From NCBI GenBank assembly GCA_045538305.1, contig JAZSRC010000051.1, positions 31,515 through 95,514 on the forward strand: DNA of 64,000 bases, given 5' to 3'. A model generated the notes under the pieces. The model made no database searches, was not told the DNA's origin, and was given only the letters and a program-made list of their open reading frames with translations. Of the stretch, positions 41,132 to 49,550 are shown piece after piece. The stretch is from SFHK01 sp045538305 (GTDB taxonomy: Bacteria > Bacillota > Clostridia > Christensenellales > Aristaeellaceae). The position numbers and the translations under genes are program-made. The stretch's first letter is position 1, and each line of letters starts with the position of its first letter.

Positions 41132-42970
41132 CTATTTTTTTGTGATGGCGCGCATGGCGTTCAGTATCGCAAGCACCAGAACGCCTACGTCTGCAAATAT
41201 CGCCAGCCACATGTTGGCATAGCCCAGTGCGCCTGCCAGCATGACCGCAACCTTCACGCCGATTGCGAGGGCAATATTCTGCTTCACAAGGCGCATGGTC
41301 TTTTTGGCGATGAATAACGCAGTGGGCAGCTTTGAAAGCGAATCGTCCATCAAAACCACATCTGCAGCTTCAATGGCTGCATCGGATCCCATAGCACCCA
41401 TGGCGATGCCGATATCCGCGCGGGCAAGCGCCGGCGCATCGTTGATGCCGTCGCCTACAAATGCCAGCGGAGCTTTAGGGGACAGCAGGGTTTCTATCTT
41501 TGAAACCTTATCCTCCGGAAGCAGCTCGGCGAAACATGCATCAATTCCGCATTCGCTTTGAACGCGCTTCGCTGCGCTTTCCCGATCGCCGGTCAGCATC
41601 ACGGTTTTGCTTATTCCGCGTTTCTTCAGGTTTTTTATGGTTTCAGCTGCACCTTCTTTGATGCTGTCAGAAATTTCGATACAGCCAAGATAGCTTTTGT
41701 CAAAAGCTATATGCACTACGGCGTTTACGCCGTCTGCCGATTCGTCTAGCTGGATTCCGTTATCGAGCATATGCCGCCTGTTACCGGCCAGCACCGTCTT
41801 TCCGTCGATTTCGCAAACCACGCCATGCCCGCTTTTTTCTGTGATTCCGGTAATTCTGTCCGTATCGACAGGCTTTCCGTAAGCGCTTAGAATCGATTTT
41901 GATATCGGGTGAGTAGAGCGGCTTTCCGCCAGCGCAGCGATTTCCAAAAGTTCGTCTTCGCGTATTCCCACGGGGTGAATACCGCTTACCGTGAACACGC
42001 CTTTTGTCAGAGTTCCGGTTTTATCAAACACAATGGCTTTGATCTTTGAAAGCATTTCAAGGTCATTGGAGCTTTTGATGAGTATGCCGTTTCGGGAAGC
42101 GCCGCCGATACCGCCGAAAAACGACAGCGGAACGGATACCACCAGAGCGCAGGGGCAGGAAACTACTAGGAAAATCAGTGCGCGACGGATCCATTCGCTG
42201 AACGACAGGGAAAACAAAAGCGGCGGCAAAAAGGCAATGATGAGGGCGAGCAATACGACAATGGGCGTGTATATGCGCGAAAAGCGGGTGATAAAGCCCT
42301 CAATACGCGCTTTTTTTGCCGATGCGTTTTCCACCAGCTCCAGTATGCGGTTTACGGCGCTGTTCTCAAACGTGCTGGAGGTTTTTACACGGATTACGCC
42401 CGTCAGGTTGATAATGCCGCTGGTGATTCTGTTGCCCGGATGCAGATCGCGAGGCAGGCTTTCACCGGTTAGCGCCGAGGTATCCACGCTGGTTGAGCCG
42501 GAAATGATTTCGCCGTCCAGCGGAACGCGCTCACCGGGGCGAATTTCAATCGTCTCACCGGTCAGTACATCCTCCGGAGAAACGGTTTCCCATTCACCGT
42601 TTCTAAGTACATTCGCCGTATCCGGACGAATATCCATCAGGGCGGCAATGCTCCTTCGGCTTTTGCCCACGGCAATCGATTGAAACCATTCGCCCACCTG
42701 GTAAAACAGCATGACGGCGACGGCTTCGGGGTATTCCGACAGGGCAAATGCGCCGAATGTTGCAAGCGACATCAGGAATTCCTCGTCAAACAGCTGACCG
42801 CGAATGATCTTGCGAATGGCGCCGTACAATACGTCATATCCAATCACGAGGTAGGGAATGATAAACGCAATCAGTTTGGCAATTCCGTTTACGGGCAGCA
42901 GACATACCGCGATAAACAGAACGAAGGCGATTCCAATGCGCAGGATGTTTTTCTTCTGTTTTCGTGTCAT
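41132..42970 (-). CDS. cadA: Heavy-metal-translocating P-type ATPase (Zn/Cd/Pb type)
   Basis: A 612-residue P1B ATPase exporting divalent soft metals. It has the translocation motif VVSCPCALVVS, the phosphorylation motif FDKTGTLTKGVF, the HP motif in STHPISKSI and GDGINDAPALARADIG. The N-terminal HMA domain usual in CadA/ZntA is missing; instead a separate HMA protein is encoded just upstream and overlaps by 4 bases. An ArsR-type repressor leads the operon. CPC plus the ArsR/HMA context indicates Zn/Cd/Pb rather than Cu; the exact metal is inference. Confidence 0.9.
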   Translation of the reverse strand: MTRKQKKNILRIGIAFVLFIAVCLLPVNGIAKLIAFIIPYLVIGYDVLYGAIRKIIRGQLFDEEFLMSLATFGAFALSEYPEAVAVMLFYQVGEWFQSIAVGKSRRSIAALMDIRPDTANVLRNGEWETVSPEDVLTGETIEIRPGERVPLDGEIISGSTSVDTSALTGESLPRDLHPGNRITSGIINLTGVIRVKTSSTFENSAVNRILELVENASAKKARIEGFITRFSRIYTPIVVLLALIIAFLPPLLFSLSFSEWIRRALIFLVVSCPCALVVSVPLSFFGGIGGASRNGILIKSSNDLEMLSKIKAIVFDKTGTLTKGVFTVSGIHPVGIREDELLEIAALAESRSTHPISKSILSAYGKPVDTDRITGITEKSGHGVVCEIDGKTVLAGNRRHMLDNGIQLDESADGVNAVVHIAFDKSYLGCIEISDSIKEGAAETIKNLKKRGISKTVMLTGDRESAAKRVQSECGIDACFAELLPEDKVSKIETLLSPKAPLAFVGDGINDAPALARADIGIAMGAMGSDAAIEAADVVLMDDSLSKLPTALFIAKKTMRLVKQNIALAIGVKVAVMLAGALGYANMWLAIFADVGVLVLAILNAMRAITKK

Positions 42971-43188
42971 TTGGAAATCACCTTAATGTCGGGTTCGACT
43001 TTTTTCATTTCCTTCAGTGCCTGTTTATAAATCTCGTCAAAAAGGTCGTCCGGCGCTTCCAACGTCAGCTTCTGAGACATAAAATTCACGCGTACGGAGA
43101 TTACGCCTGCAAGTTTTGATATGGCATTCTCCATTTTCATTGCGCAGTTTGCGCAGTCAAGCTCCTCCAGCATAAATACCTTTTTCAT
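42967..43188 (-). CDS. Heavy-metal-associated (HMA) domain protein
   Basis: A 73-residue single HMA domain with a metal site in LDCANCAMKME (Cys-x2-Cys) and a beta-alpha-beta-beta-alpha-beta pattern. It acts either as a metallochaperone or as the detached N-terminal domain of the ATPase it overlaps. The acidic Asp before the first Cys is typical of Zn/Cd-type HMA domains. GAGAGGAACTGACAT precedes the ATG. Confidence 0.88.
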   Translation of the reverse strand: MKKVFMLEELDCANCAMKMENAISKLAGVISVRVNFMSQKLTLEAPDDLFDEIYKQALKEMKKVEPDIKVISK

Positions 43189-43191
43189 ATG

Positions 43192-43539
43192 TCAGTTCCT
43201 CTCCTCCGATATATGATCATAACCCTGATAGATAATGGCATGGACATGCCCGTCCGCAAGCGAGTAGTAAATGGTTTTGCCTTCTCTTCTGGCTTTGACG
43301 AGGTTTGCGTTTTTCAGCGTTTTCAGCTGATGGGATATGGCGGATTGCGTCATGCTCAGGTATTCCGCGATGGCGCATACGCACATTTCGCTTTCGGAAA
43401 GCGCGTATAGAATCCGTATGCGCGTCGTATCGCCAAACAGCTTGAACAGATCCGCAAGATCCGACAGCGTTTCAAACGACGGCGTCTCCGCTTCAAGTTT
43501 ATGAATCAATGCGGAATGGTCGTGCTTCATACCTCGCAA
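43192..43539 (-). CDS. ArsR/SmtB-family metal-sensing repressor (CadC-like)
   Basis: A winged-helix repressor of 115 residues from TTG 43539, or 120 from ATG 43554. TTG has GGAGG eight bases upstream while the ATG lies only about 14 bases from the predicted transcript start. The recognition helix region is MTQSAISHQLKTLKNANLV, and a CVC pair in ESEMCVCAIAEYL is the usual alpha-3 metal site. His residues at both ends (KHDHSALIH and DGHVHAIIY) could form a second, alpha-5-type site. It controls the HMA and ATPase genes behind it; the divergently repeated operator is in its promoter. Confidence 0.9.
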   Translation of the reverse strand: MRGMKHDHSALIHKLEAETPSFETLSDLADLFKLFGDTTRIRILYALSESEMCVCAIAEYLSMTQSAISHQLKTLKNANLVKARREGKTIYYSLADGHVHAIIYQGYDHISEERN

Positions 43540-43555
43540 TATATGCGCCTCCATT

Positions 43556-43603
43556 CATATGAGTGATTGTACATATGATACATCGCTCATGTGTAGTTGT
43601 CAA
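43556..43603 (-). promoter_or_regulatory. Promoter and ArsR-type operator of the metal-efflux operon
   Basis: On the minus strand TTGACA (43598-43603), 17 bases, TATCAT (43575-43580). Two 12-base inverted arms of the form CAYATGAGYGAT (43556-43567 and 43582-43593) are separated by 14 bases and bracket the -10. This is where a metal-released repressor would block initiation. Confidence 0.82.
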
Positions 43604-43608
43604 GCGTA

Positions 43609-43642
43609 AAAAATCTCCGATCTGATCAGATCGGAGATTTTT
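43609..43642 (-). terminator. Terminator of alaS (34-bp perfect palindrome)
   Basis: A perfect 34-bp palindrome of ATCTCCGATC type arms with A5/T5 ends sits 14 bases after the alaS stop and just before the metal-operon promoter. It would terminate in both directions. Confidence 0.88.
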
Positions 43643-43655
43643 GTGAATGCGGTTA

Positions 43656-45635
43656 TTAGCCGATAACGGCTTTGATGCGGCGAACGCCTGCGGAGGAGGA
43701 TTCTTCCTTCAGGATTTTGAAGCTTACCAGATCGCCGGTGTTCTTGGCATGCGGGCCGCCGCAGATTTCCATGGAGTATGCGCCCATGGTGTATACCTTG
43801 ACGCGCTCGCCGTATTTGCTTTCAAACAAGCCGATGGCGCCCTTTTCCTTGGCCTCAGGTACGGTCATTTCTTCGCAGACAACTTCCGCTGCGCCTTTGA
43901 TGTATTCGTTAACCAGTCTCTCTACTTCCTTAACCTCTTCGGGGGTCATCTTGCGGGAGAAGGAAAAGTCGAAGCGCAGGCGCTCTGCAGTGATGTTGGA
44001 GCCCTTCTGGGCAACTTCATCGCCCAGCACGCGGCGCAGTGCTGCATGCAGAAGGTGGGTTGCGGTGTGCAGTTTGGCGGTTTCCTCGGTGTTATCGGCC
44101 AGGCCGCCCTTAAAGCGCTGCTCCGCGCCTGCGTGGGAGGTTTCCTGGTGCTGCTTAAAGCGCTCTGCAAAGCCGTCCTCATCAACCTTCAGGTTCTTCT
44201 CGGCGGCGAGCTCGACGGTGATCTCGATCGGGAAGCCGTAGGTGTCGTACAGCTTGAACGCGCTGCGGCCGTCAATTACGTTGAGGTTCGCAAGGAACGC
44301 TTCGCACTGAGCGGCAAGCGCATCCTTATCGCCCTTATCCTTCAGAAGCGCGATCAAAGCCTGATATTCGGGACGCGGGGGCAGCTGTTTTGCGGCTGCG
44401 TCGGCAGCGGCGGAGAAATCTTCGCCGGCATTGATGGCGTCCAGAACGGGCTTAACGGCATTGGTCATGCGGCCGATGTTGAAAATCAGCTTGTCGAATT
44501 CTTTCATGCCCTGCTTAAGGGTTTTCTGGAAGCGCTGTTCTTCCAGAATGAGCTGTTCGACGATGTGCGCCTCGTTGCGCTTGAGCTCCGGATATACATC
44601 CTTGTACTGATTTACAACTACCTTGGCGATTTCGGCAGTCATGCCTTCGGGCATCTCCAGCTTCATGCCGTGGCGTACGCTTCTTCTGATCAGACGGCGG
44701 AGCACGTAGCCCTGATCAACGTTGGACGGGGTTACGCCGCGGTCGTCGCCGATGATGATGGTAGCGGTGCGCATATGGTCGGCGATAATGCGGAAGGAGC
44801 GGGTATACTCATCGTCAGCGGTATACTTCTTGTTGGAAAGTTCCTCGATCTTCTTGATGATATCGCTGAAGAGATCGGTTTCATATACGGTCTTTGCGCC
44901 GAGCAGCACGCCGATGGTACGCTCGAGACCCATGCCGGTATCTACGTTCTTCTGCTCAAGCGGCGGGAAGGTGCCGTCCGCCTGCTTGTTGTACTGCATG
45001 AAAACGTCGTTCCAGATTTCAAGATAGCGTCCGCAGCTGCAGGCGGGGGAACAGTCGGGACCGCAGGGGGGCTGATCCTTGATGACGAACATCTCGGTGT
45101 CGGGTCCGCAGGGGCCGGTGGTACCGGCGGGGCCCCACCAGTTGTGCTTGGCGTTCAGGTAGAAAATGTGGTCTTCCTTCACGCCGCATTCCTTCCAGTA
45201 GCCGGCGGCTTCGTCGTCGCGCGGGGCTTTTTCATCGCCTGCAAATACCGAGAAAGCCAGCTTTTCGGGATCCAGACCCAGCCATTCGGGGCTGGTAAGG
45301 AATTCCCAGGACCAGGAGATGGCTTCTTTTTTGAAGTAATCGCCCAGAGACCAGTTGCCCAGCATTTCAAAGAAGGTGCAGTGGCTGGCGTCGCCGACTT
45401 CGTCAATGTCGCCGGTGCGGTTGCACTTCTGTACGTCGGTCAGGCGGGTGCCCATGGGATGCTTGTTGCCCAGCAGATAGGGTACCAGCGGATGCATACC
45501 GGCGGTGGTGAAAAGAACGGTGGGATCGTTTTCGGGGATTACGGATGCGCTGGGAATGACGGCGTGGCCTTTGCTTTCAAAGAATTTCAGGTACATGCGC
45601 CTGAGGTCTGCCGCGGATTTGATGTTCTGATTCAT
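43656..45635 (-). CDS. alaS: Alanine--tRNA ligase, short form lacking the C-terminal domain
   Basis: Charges tRNA-Ala. The 659-residue protein has the class II core (FFESKGHAVIPSASVIP, LFTTAGMHPLVPYLLG, FFEMLGNWSLGDYF), the CGPDCSPACSCGRYLEIWN segment and a complete editing domain with HTATHLLHAAL and CGGPHAKNTGDL. It ends at VRRIKAVIG, right after the editing domain. The DHHA1/C-Ala region of usual bacterial AlaRS (about 870 residues) is absent. The stop is followed by a clean terminator and no remnant is seen beyond it, so this is not a frameshift. A T-box leader shows it is a regulated housekeeping gene. Confidence 0.95.
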   Translation of the reverse strand: MNQNIKSAADLRRMYLKFFESKGHAVIPSASVIPENDPTVLFTTAGMHPLVPYLLGNKHPMGTRLTDVQKCNRTGDIDEVGDASHCTFFEMLGNWSLGDYFKKEAISWSWEFLTSPEWLGLDPEKLAFSVFAGDEKAPRDDEAAGYWKECGVKEDHIFYLNAKHNWWGPAGTTGPCGPDTEMFVIKDQPPCGPDCSPACSCGRYLEIWNDVFMQYNKQADGTFPPLEQKNVDTGMGLERTIGVLLGAKTVYETDLFSDIIKKIEELSNKKYTADDEYTRSFRIIADHMRTATIIIGDDRGVTPSNVDQGYVLRRLIRRSVRHGMKLEMPEGMTAEIAKVVVNQYKDVYPELKRNEAHIVEQLILEEQRFQKTLKQGMKEFDKLIFNIGRMTNAVKPVLDAINAGEDFSAAADAAAKQLPPRPEYQALIALLKDKGDKDALAAQCEAFLANLNVIDGRSAFKLYDTYGFPIEITVELAAEKNLKVDEDGFAERFKQHQETSHAGAEQRFKGGLADNTEETAKLHTATHLLHAALRRVLGDEVAQKGSNITAERLRFDFSFSRKMTPEEVKEVERLVNEYIKGAAEVVCEEMTVPEAKEKGAIGLFESKYGERVKVYTMGAYSMEICGGPHAKNTGDLVSFKILKEESSSAGVRRIKAVIG

Positions 45636-45639
45636 GGGG

Positions 45640-45902
45640 ATTACGTCCTTTCCTGTAAAAATAGATGCGCCAATCCATCCTCAAGGACGAAAAGGCGCTT
45701 TTTCGCGGTACCACCTTGGTTGAACGCGCATAGCGCGTTCCGCTCGTTCGCTTGATAACGGAGCGATCCGCCGCTCCATTTCCTGAGCGGAGCGCACACA
45801 GCGGCAAATGCACAACGGACGCATATCGGCTTGCATCGACCGCCGACTTTCTGAAATGCGTTCCGTGCGCGTAAACTGCGCGCAAGGCTTCAATCATATC
45901 GG
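45640..45902 (-). promoter_or_regulatory. T-box riboswitch in the alaS leader
   Basis: On the minus strand the conserved AAGGTGGTACCGCG (about 45702-45715) is followed by a terminator hairpin GCGCC...GGCGC with an inner CGTCC/GGATG stem and ATCTATTTTTA. The 5' part folds into long GC-rich stems; I could not place the GCN specifier with confidence. Uncharged tRNA-Ala should antiterminate alaS. Confidence 0.9.
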
Positions 45903-45908
45903 TTACTA

Positions 45909-45937
45909 ATTATAATGGATGCAGGGAGAACTGTCAA
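45909..45937 (-). promoter_or_regulatory. Consensus sigma-A promoter of alaS
   Basis: TTGACA (45932-45937), 17 bases, TATAAT (45909-45914) on the minus strand, both exact. The -35 lies one base from the stop codon of the PAP2 gene upstream, so spacing is extremely compact and no terminator separates them. Confidence 0.92.
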
Positions 45938-45938
45938 A

Positions 45939-46610
45939 TTAAGATTCCCGAATCCTGTTTGCAATAGGCTTTGAAAGGATCCATCCGGCTTCAGCCAGGA
46001 AAATGCCCGTGAAGGTATCCACAAACACATGCTGTTTGGTGGTAAGGGTGGAGATGCAGATCAGCATCGTGAATACAAAGGAAAACACCTTATACGGGTT
46101 GGAAATTCCCGTAACGCTTTTGTCCACAAGGGGACGGAAGCAAAGCCAGCTGACAAAGCAGTGAATGGAGGGAAGCAGATTGTTGGGCTCGTCAAACATA
46201 TACACAAGCTTCAAAAGCCAAGCGCCCGGGCCGGTGATTTCTTCCTTAAGGGGCTGGACAATGTAGGAGGGTATGGCGAGAAAGCAAACAAGGCACACTG
46301 CTTTTCCGATGGCATCCGCCCAGAACAGCCGATAGACCATGCGCCTACCCTGATGGGCAACGATCGTATAGTTAATCGCCCAGTACGCAAACGCTGCAAC
46401 GTATATATACGCGGTAAAGGGCATAAACGGGATTTTTTGATCCAGCGCTATAGAAAAATCGTTTGTCGCCGCTACATTCAGTATGCGGGGCAGCAGGTAG
46501 GCAATCATGTTCGTAACCAGACACAGGCTCAGCGGAATGTGCGCGTAGTCGGGCATGATTCTTCGGTACCATTCAATCATGGAACGAATCTTTTGGTTTT
46601 TTTTGTTCAC
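45939..46610 (-). CDS. PAP2-superfamily membrane phosphatase
   Basis: A 223-residue protein with about six membrane helices. PAP2 motifs appear as LLPSIHCFVSW (motif 2) and STLTTKQHVFVDTFTG (motif 3, with Lys in place of the more usual Arg), and a weaker motif 1. The start is GTG 46610, overlapping the psd stop (GTGA), with AAAAGGAG seven bases upstream. Co-transcription with pssA and psd suggests dephosphorylation of a lipid such as phosphatidate or a prenyl pyrophosphate; the substrate is inference. Confidence 0.85.
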   Translation of the reverse strand: MNKKNQKIRSMIEWYRRIMPDYAHIPLSLCLVTNMIAYLLPRILNVAATNDFSIALDQKIPFMPFTAYIYVAAFAYWAINYTIVAHQGRRMVYRLFWADAIGKAVCLVCFLAIPSYIVQPLKEEITGPGAWLLKLVYMFDEPNNLLPSIHCFVSWLCFRPLVDKSVTGISNPYKVFSFVFTMLICISTLTTKQHVFVDTFTGIFLAEAGWILSKPIANRIRES

Positions 46611-47419
46611 GATATGCTCCTTTTCGCCACTTTCTGTCCGAGATGAACGGGCGTTTCCTCATTGGCAATTGTTTTTTGCACAATCTCATCCAAGGGCTGC
46701 GCAGCGCCTTTTTTGATAAGCAGAATAATGGTAGAACCGCCGAATTCAAACATACCCTTTTCCTCACCGCGCGTAAAACGGCCTTCGCGCCGCTTGTTTA
46801 CGATTCGGCCTACCATCGTAGCGCCGACCTCCATATAGACCATGCCGCCGAAGTGATCGGTATTTACGTAAGCATATTCGCGCGTATTTTTCTTGAAAAC
46901 CGGTTCGTTTGCCAGTGCTTCGGGGCGCACCGTATGAAAAATACCGGGGATGGACTTGGTAAACACATATTCGCCGTCGTCCGGAAAGGCATATCGGTGA
47001 TAATGGGAAGGCGTCAGGCGGAATATCAGCATCCAGCCGCCGTAAAACTCTTCGGCAATCTGGCTGCTTTCCAACAGTGTTTCCGCCGTGTAGGGCGTGC
47101 CCTTTACATGCACCACGCCATCTTTCATGATGGGATACGCAGTCAGAAGCCCGTCTGACGGACTGACCAGCACATCCACGTCCTCGTCAACGGGACGAGC
47201 TCCGTTTTTTAGGCGTCTGGTAAAAAAGGCGTTGAAGCTTTTGTATGCTTCATCCGCCGCTTCATGCATCGGTATGTCGTTTTTTTTGATAAACGGCTTA
47301 ATCATAAAGCGGGAAAGTGAACTGTCCATAAACAAACCCACGGCTCGGGATATCCCGGGCCGTGCGATAATGGACGCAAAGAATCTTCCGACGGGACTTA
47401 GGTAAAGCTTCTCGTACAC
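46607..47419 (-). CDS. psd: Phosphatidylserine decarboxylase proenzyme
   Basis: Pyruvoyl enzyme that converts phosphatidylserine to phosphatidylethanolamine at the membrane. The 270-residue proenzyme has RLTPSHYHRYAFPDDG, PIMKDGVV and the self-cleavage site FEFGGSTIILL near the C-terminus, where the GGST motif replaces the common LGST; the Ser would become the pyruvoyl group. The start GTG 47419 has GGAGG upstream and overlaps the end of pssA by 22 bases. Second gene of the phospholipid operon. Confidence 0.94.
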   Translation of the reverse strand: MYEKLYLSPVGRFFASIIARPGISRAVGLFMDSSLSRFMIKPFIKKNDIPMHEAADEAYKSFNAFFTRRLKNGARPVDEDVDVLVSPSDGLLTAYPIMKDGVVHVKGTPYTAETLLESSQIAEEFYGGWMLIFRLTPSHYHRYAFPDDGEYVFTKSIPGIFHTVRPEALANEPVFKKNTREYAYVNTDHFGGMVYMEVGATMVGRIVNKRREGRFTRGEEKGMFEFGGSTIILLIKKGAAQPLDEIVQKTIANEETPVHLGQKVAKRSIS

Positions 47420-48039
47420 GGAATGCCGCCTCCATACACAATAGAAAGAATCAATATTGCAAGTCCGATTGCAGACATAACGGCAAGGCCGACGCCATAG
47501 GGTTTTTTGATTTTTGTACGCGATATAAAAGCGATGCTGACAAGAATAAGCGCTGCCGGATAAACAAACGGCTGTACCGGCGCATAAATCCGGCTGAGCA
47601 GCGCCGCAGCCGGCATCAGTATGGCCGAAGCGGTTACGGGCAGGCCGGTATAATGCGTGCGCTTTCCTTCGTCAGGATTGCGCATAATCTCCTGAACGTT
47701 AAAGTATGCCAAGCGTATCAGGGCGCACAACACATACAGGATTATGGCAACGACAGTAAAGATGTTCGCTGCGCTTACGACATAGCCGATCATTGCGGGG
47801 AAAATGCCGAAACATATTAAATCGCTCAGCGAATCTATCTGCATACCGAAACACTTTGCTTCTTCGCTTCGCTTGCATCTTCTTGCGATGGTTCCGTCGA
47901 ACATGTCGCAGAAGCCGCAAAGCAAAAGACATATGAGGGCAATGCACACATTTCCCTGAAGCGCTTGTGTAATTCCGAATACACCTGTTACTAAGCCGGC
48001 ATACGTCAGGATTACTGAATAGTTATAATATCCAATCAA
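47398..48039 (-). CDS. pssA: CDP-diacylglycerol--serine O-phosphatidyltransferase
   Basis: Makes phosphatidylserine from CDP-diacylglycerol and serine. The 213-residue membrane protein has the full CDP-alcohol phosphatidyltransferase signature: CDMFDGTIARRCKRSEEAK then FGMQIDSLSDLICFG, giving DG-x2-AR-x8-G-x3-D-x3-D. Several hydrophobic helices follow. The start is TTG 48039 with AAGGAGGG six bases upstream. With psd directly behind it, the pair makes phosphatidylethanolamine. Confidence 0.94.
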   Translation of the reverse strand: MIGYYNYSVILTYAGLVTGVFGITQALQGNVCIALICLLLCGFCDMFDGTIARRCKRSEEAKCFGMQIDSLSDLICFGIFPAMIGYVVSAANIFTVVAIILYVLCALIRLAYFNVQEIMRNPDEGKRTHYTGLPVTASAILMPAAALLSRIYAPVQPFVYPAALILVSIAFISRTKIKKPYGVGLAVMSAIGLAILILSIVYGGGIPCTRSFT

Positions 48040-48089
48040 CCGTAACCCTCCTTGTGCTGCTCTGCCCGAATACGAACATATATAAAACG

Positions 48090-48118
48090 ATTATACCATA
48101 TTTACAGAAGAGTTTCAA
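48090..48118 (-). promoter_or_regulatory. Promoter of the pssA-psd-PAP2 operon
   Basis: TTGAAA (48113-48118), 17 bases, TATAAT (48090-48095) on the minus strand. It starts 11 bases from the end of the Cys-repeat gene, leaving no room for a separate terminator. Confidence 0.8.
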
Positions 48119-48129
48119 TATATATTCGT

Positions 48130-49464
48130 TTAAGAAACGGATTCGAGAACAGGACTGCTGATGCCCCATGCCATTATTCCGCTTTGAGTTATAGATATCA
48201 CTGTAAACAGCATATCCCGCGTGAAGGCGATGTCATAAATCAGAAAGCCTTCTCCAGCTTCATCAGAATGAGGGATATACATAATGTTTGTTGCGTTTTC
48301 CGGTATTATTTCAACCGGCAGCATTACGGCGATTTCAAAGGGAACGGAGTGAATTGCTTCGCCGTTTTCCAGGATTTGTACATCCGCAACAGCGGTGTAA
48401 GTATAGTTTTCCAAACCAGAGGGAAGTAATGGAGCAATAGGAATATTATCTACGTTTGTAAAAAGAACTTCATAGCCGTCTGCATAAGCGCCGTCCGGAA
48501 AACATGCCGTTATGGGCAGAGTGCTGCTTTCTTCATGTCTTGCCGACGAAAGCGTCTGCACGTCAAGGCGTGCGCCGCATATAGTGCAGTACCGAGTCAT
48601 AATCTCCGATACTTCATCGCCAGAGCCTTTTGATATAACCCATCTGCCCGGTTCATGCGTCGTTCGATTGATAACGGCTTCCTCTGATGCATGACAGAGC
48701 TCGCATGTGCGTTCCTTTTTTCCAGTGCTTTTGCAGGTTGCGCGTTTGGTTGTCGTCCACTCGCCGAAACGATGACCGGTTGCGGGAACGGATTTGCGCA
48801 CTGCGCTGCCGCATTGATTCTCACATATGTATTCTAATGAGCCTTCCTGCGTACAGGTCGCAATAAGGGCTACAACGCCTTTTTGGGAATACGCATGGCC
48901 GGTTTTGGGCAGCGTGCGCGTTTCCGTATACCCGCAGCCATTTGTACATTGATAGATTTCGAAACCGTCTTCTGTGCATGTAGATTCAGTGCTTTGCGTT
49001 TTCAGCATGCTGTGGCCTGTTTTTGCAATTGTTATATGTTTTACGCTGCCGCAGCCGTTTTCGCATGCATATTCGATTACACCGTCCGATGTACACGAGG
49101 TATGCGATATCACGCTTCCTTGCTCAGCATATCGGTGTCCTGTAGCCGGTATTGCGAAATACCTGATTTCACCGCAGTTGTTCTGACAGGTAGCCGCCCG
49201 CTCCCCGTCCAGCGTACAGCCGGGCTGCCGGAGTACGGTTCCGCCCGATGAGAAACTGTGTCCGATTGATGGAATTCTTACTATGCGCACGGTTCCGCAG
49301 TTGTTTTGACACAGTACGTGCATTTCGCCGTCGCTTGTGCATGTAGGTTGCGCTGTGATTTTCCCGGAGGCGGAAAAACTGTGAATGCATTCAGCAAATG
49401 ATGAGAAAAGGATAAGAAGTATAAAAGCGGCTAAGAACGGTATTCTGATTCTGCATGCATTCAT
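48130..49464 (-). CDS. Secreted Cys-repeat protein of unknown function
   Basis: I do not recognise a named family. The 444-residue protein has a signal peptide (RIPFLAAFILLILFSSFAEC region). Five consecutive repeats of about 40 residues and one degenerate copy follow, up to about residue 260. Each repeat reads roughly C-T-x-D-G-x6-C-x-N-x-C-G-x6-I/L-P-x2-G-H, so three Cys and one His recur at fixed spacing. The C-terminal ~170 residues have no repeats and look beta-rich (GYEVLFTNVDNIPIAPLLPSG, FEIAVMLPVEIIPEN). ATG 49464 is preceded by GAGGATG and followed by the signal peptide. Disulfides or bound metal are both possible. Confidence 0.85.
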   Translation of the reverse strand: MNACRIRIPFLAAFILLILFSSFAECIHSFSASGKITAQPTCTSDGEMHVLCQNNCGTVRIVRIPSIGHSFSSGGTVLRQPGCTLDGERAATCQNNCGEIRYFAIPATGHRYAEQGSVISHTSCTSDGVIEYACENGCGSVKHITIAKTGHSMLKTQSTESTCTEDGFEIYQCTNGCGYTETRTLPKTGHAYSQKGVVALIATCTQEGSLEYICENQCGSAVRKSVPATGHRFGEWTTTKRATCKSTGKKERTCELCHASEEAVINRTTHEPGRWVISKGSGDEVSEIMTRYCTICGARLDVQTLSSARHEESSTLPITACFPDGAYADGYEVLFTNVDNIPIAPLLPSGLENYTYTAVADVQILENGEAIHSVPFEIAVMLPVEIIPENATNIMYIPHSDEAGEGFLIYDIAFTRDMLFTVISITQSGIMAWGISSPVLESVS

Positions 49465-49497
49465 GAATACATCCTCTGTTTTCATTAGTATTATCTT

Positions 49498-49526
49498 ATA
49501 ATAACATGCGCGTTTTTTAGCGTCAA
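49498..49526 (-). promoter_or_regulatory. Promoter of the Cys-repeat protein gene
   Basis: TTGACG (49521-49526), 17 bases, TATTAT (49498-49503) on the minus strand; divergent from the M20 gene promoter. Confidence 0.75.
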
Positions 49527-49550
49527 GATACAGGTGGTATCATTTCTGAA

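Noticed and set aside
43609..43642. 34-bp perfect palindrome considered as a regulatory operator for the metal operon
   Set aside because: It has A/T tails and sits 14 bases after alaS, so a terminator explains it; the ArsR arms are separate, over the -10.
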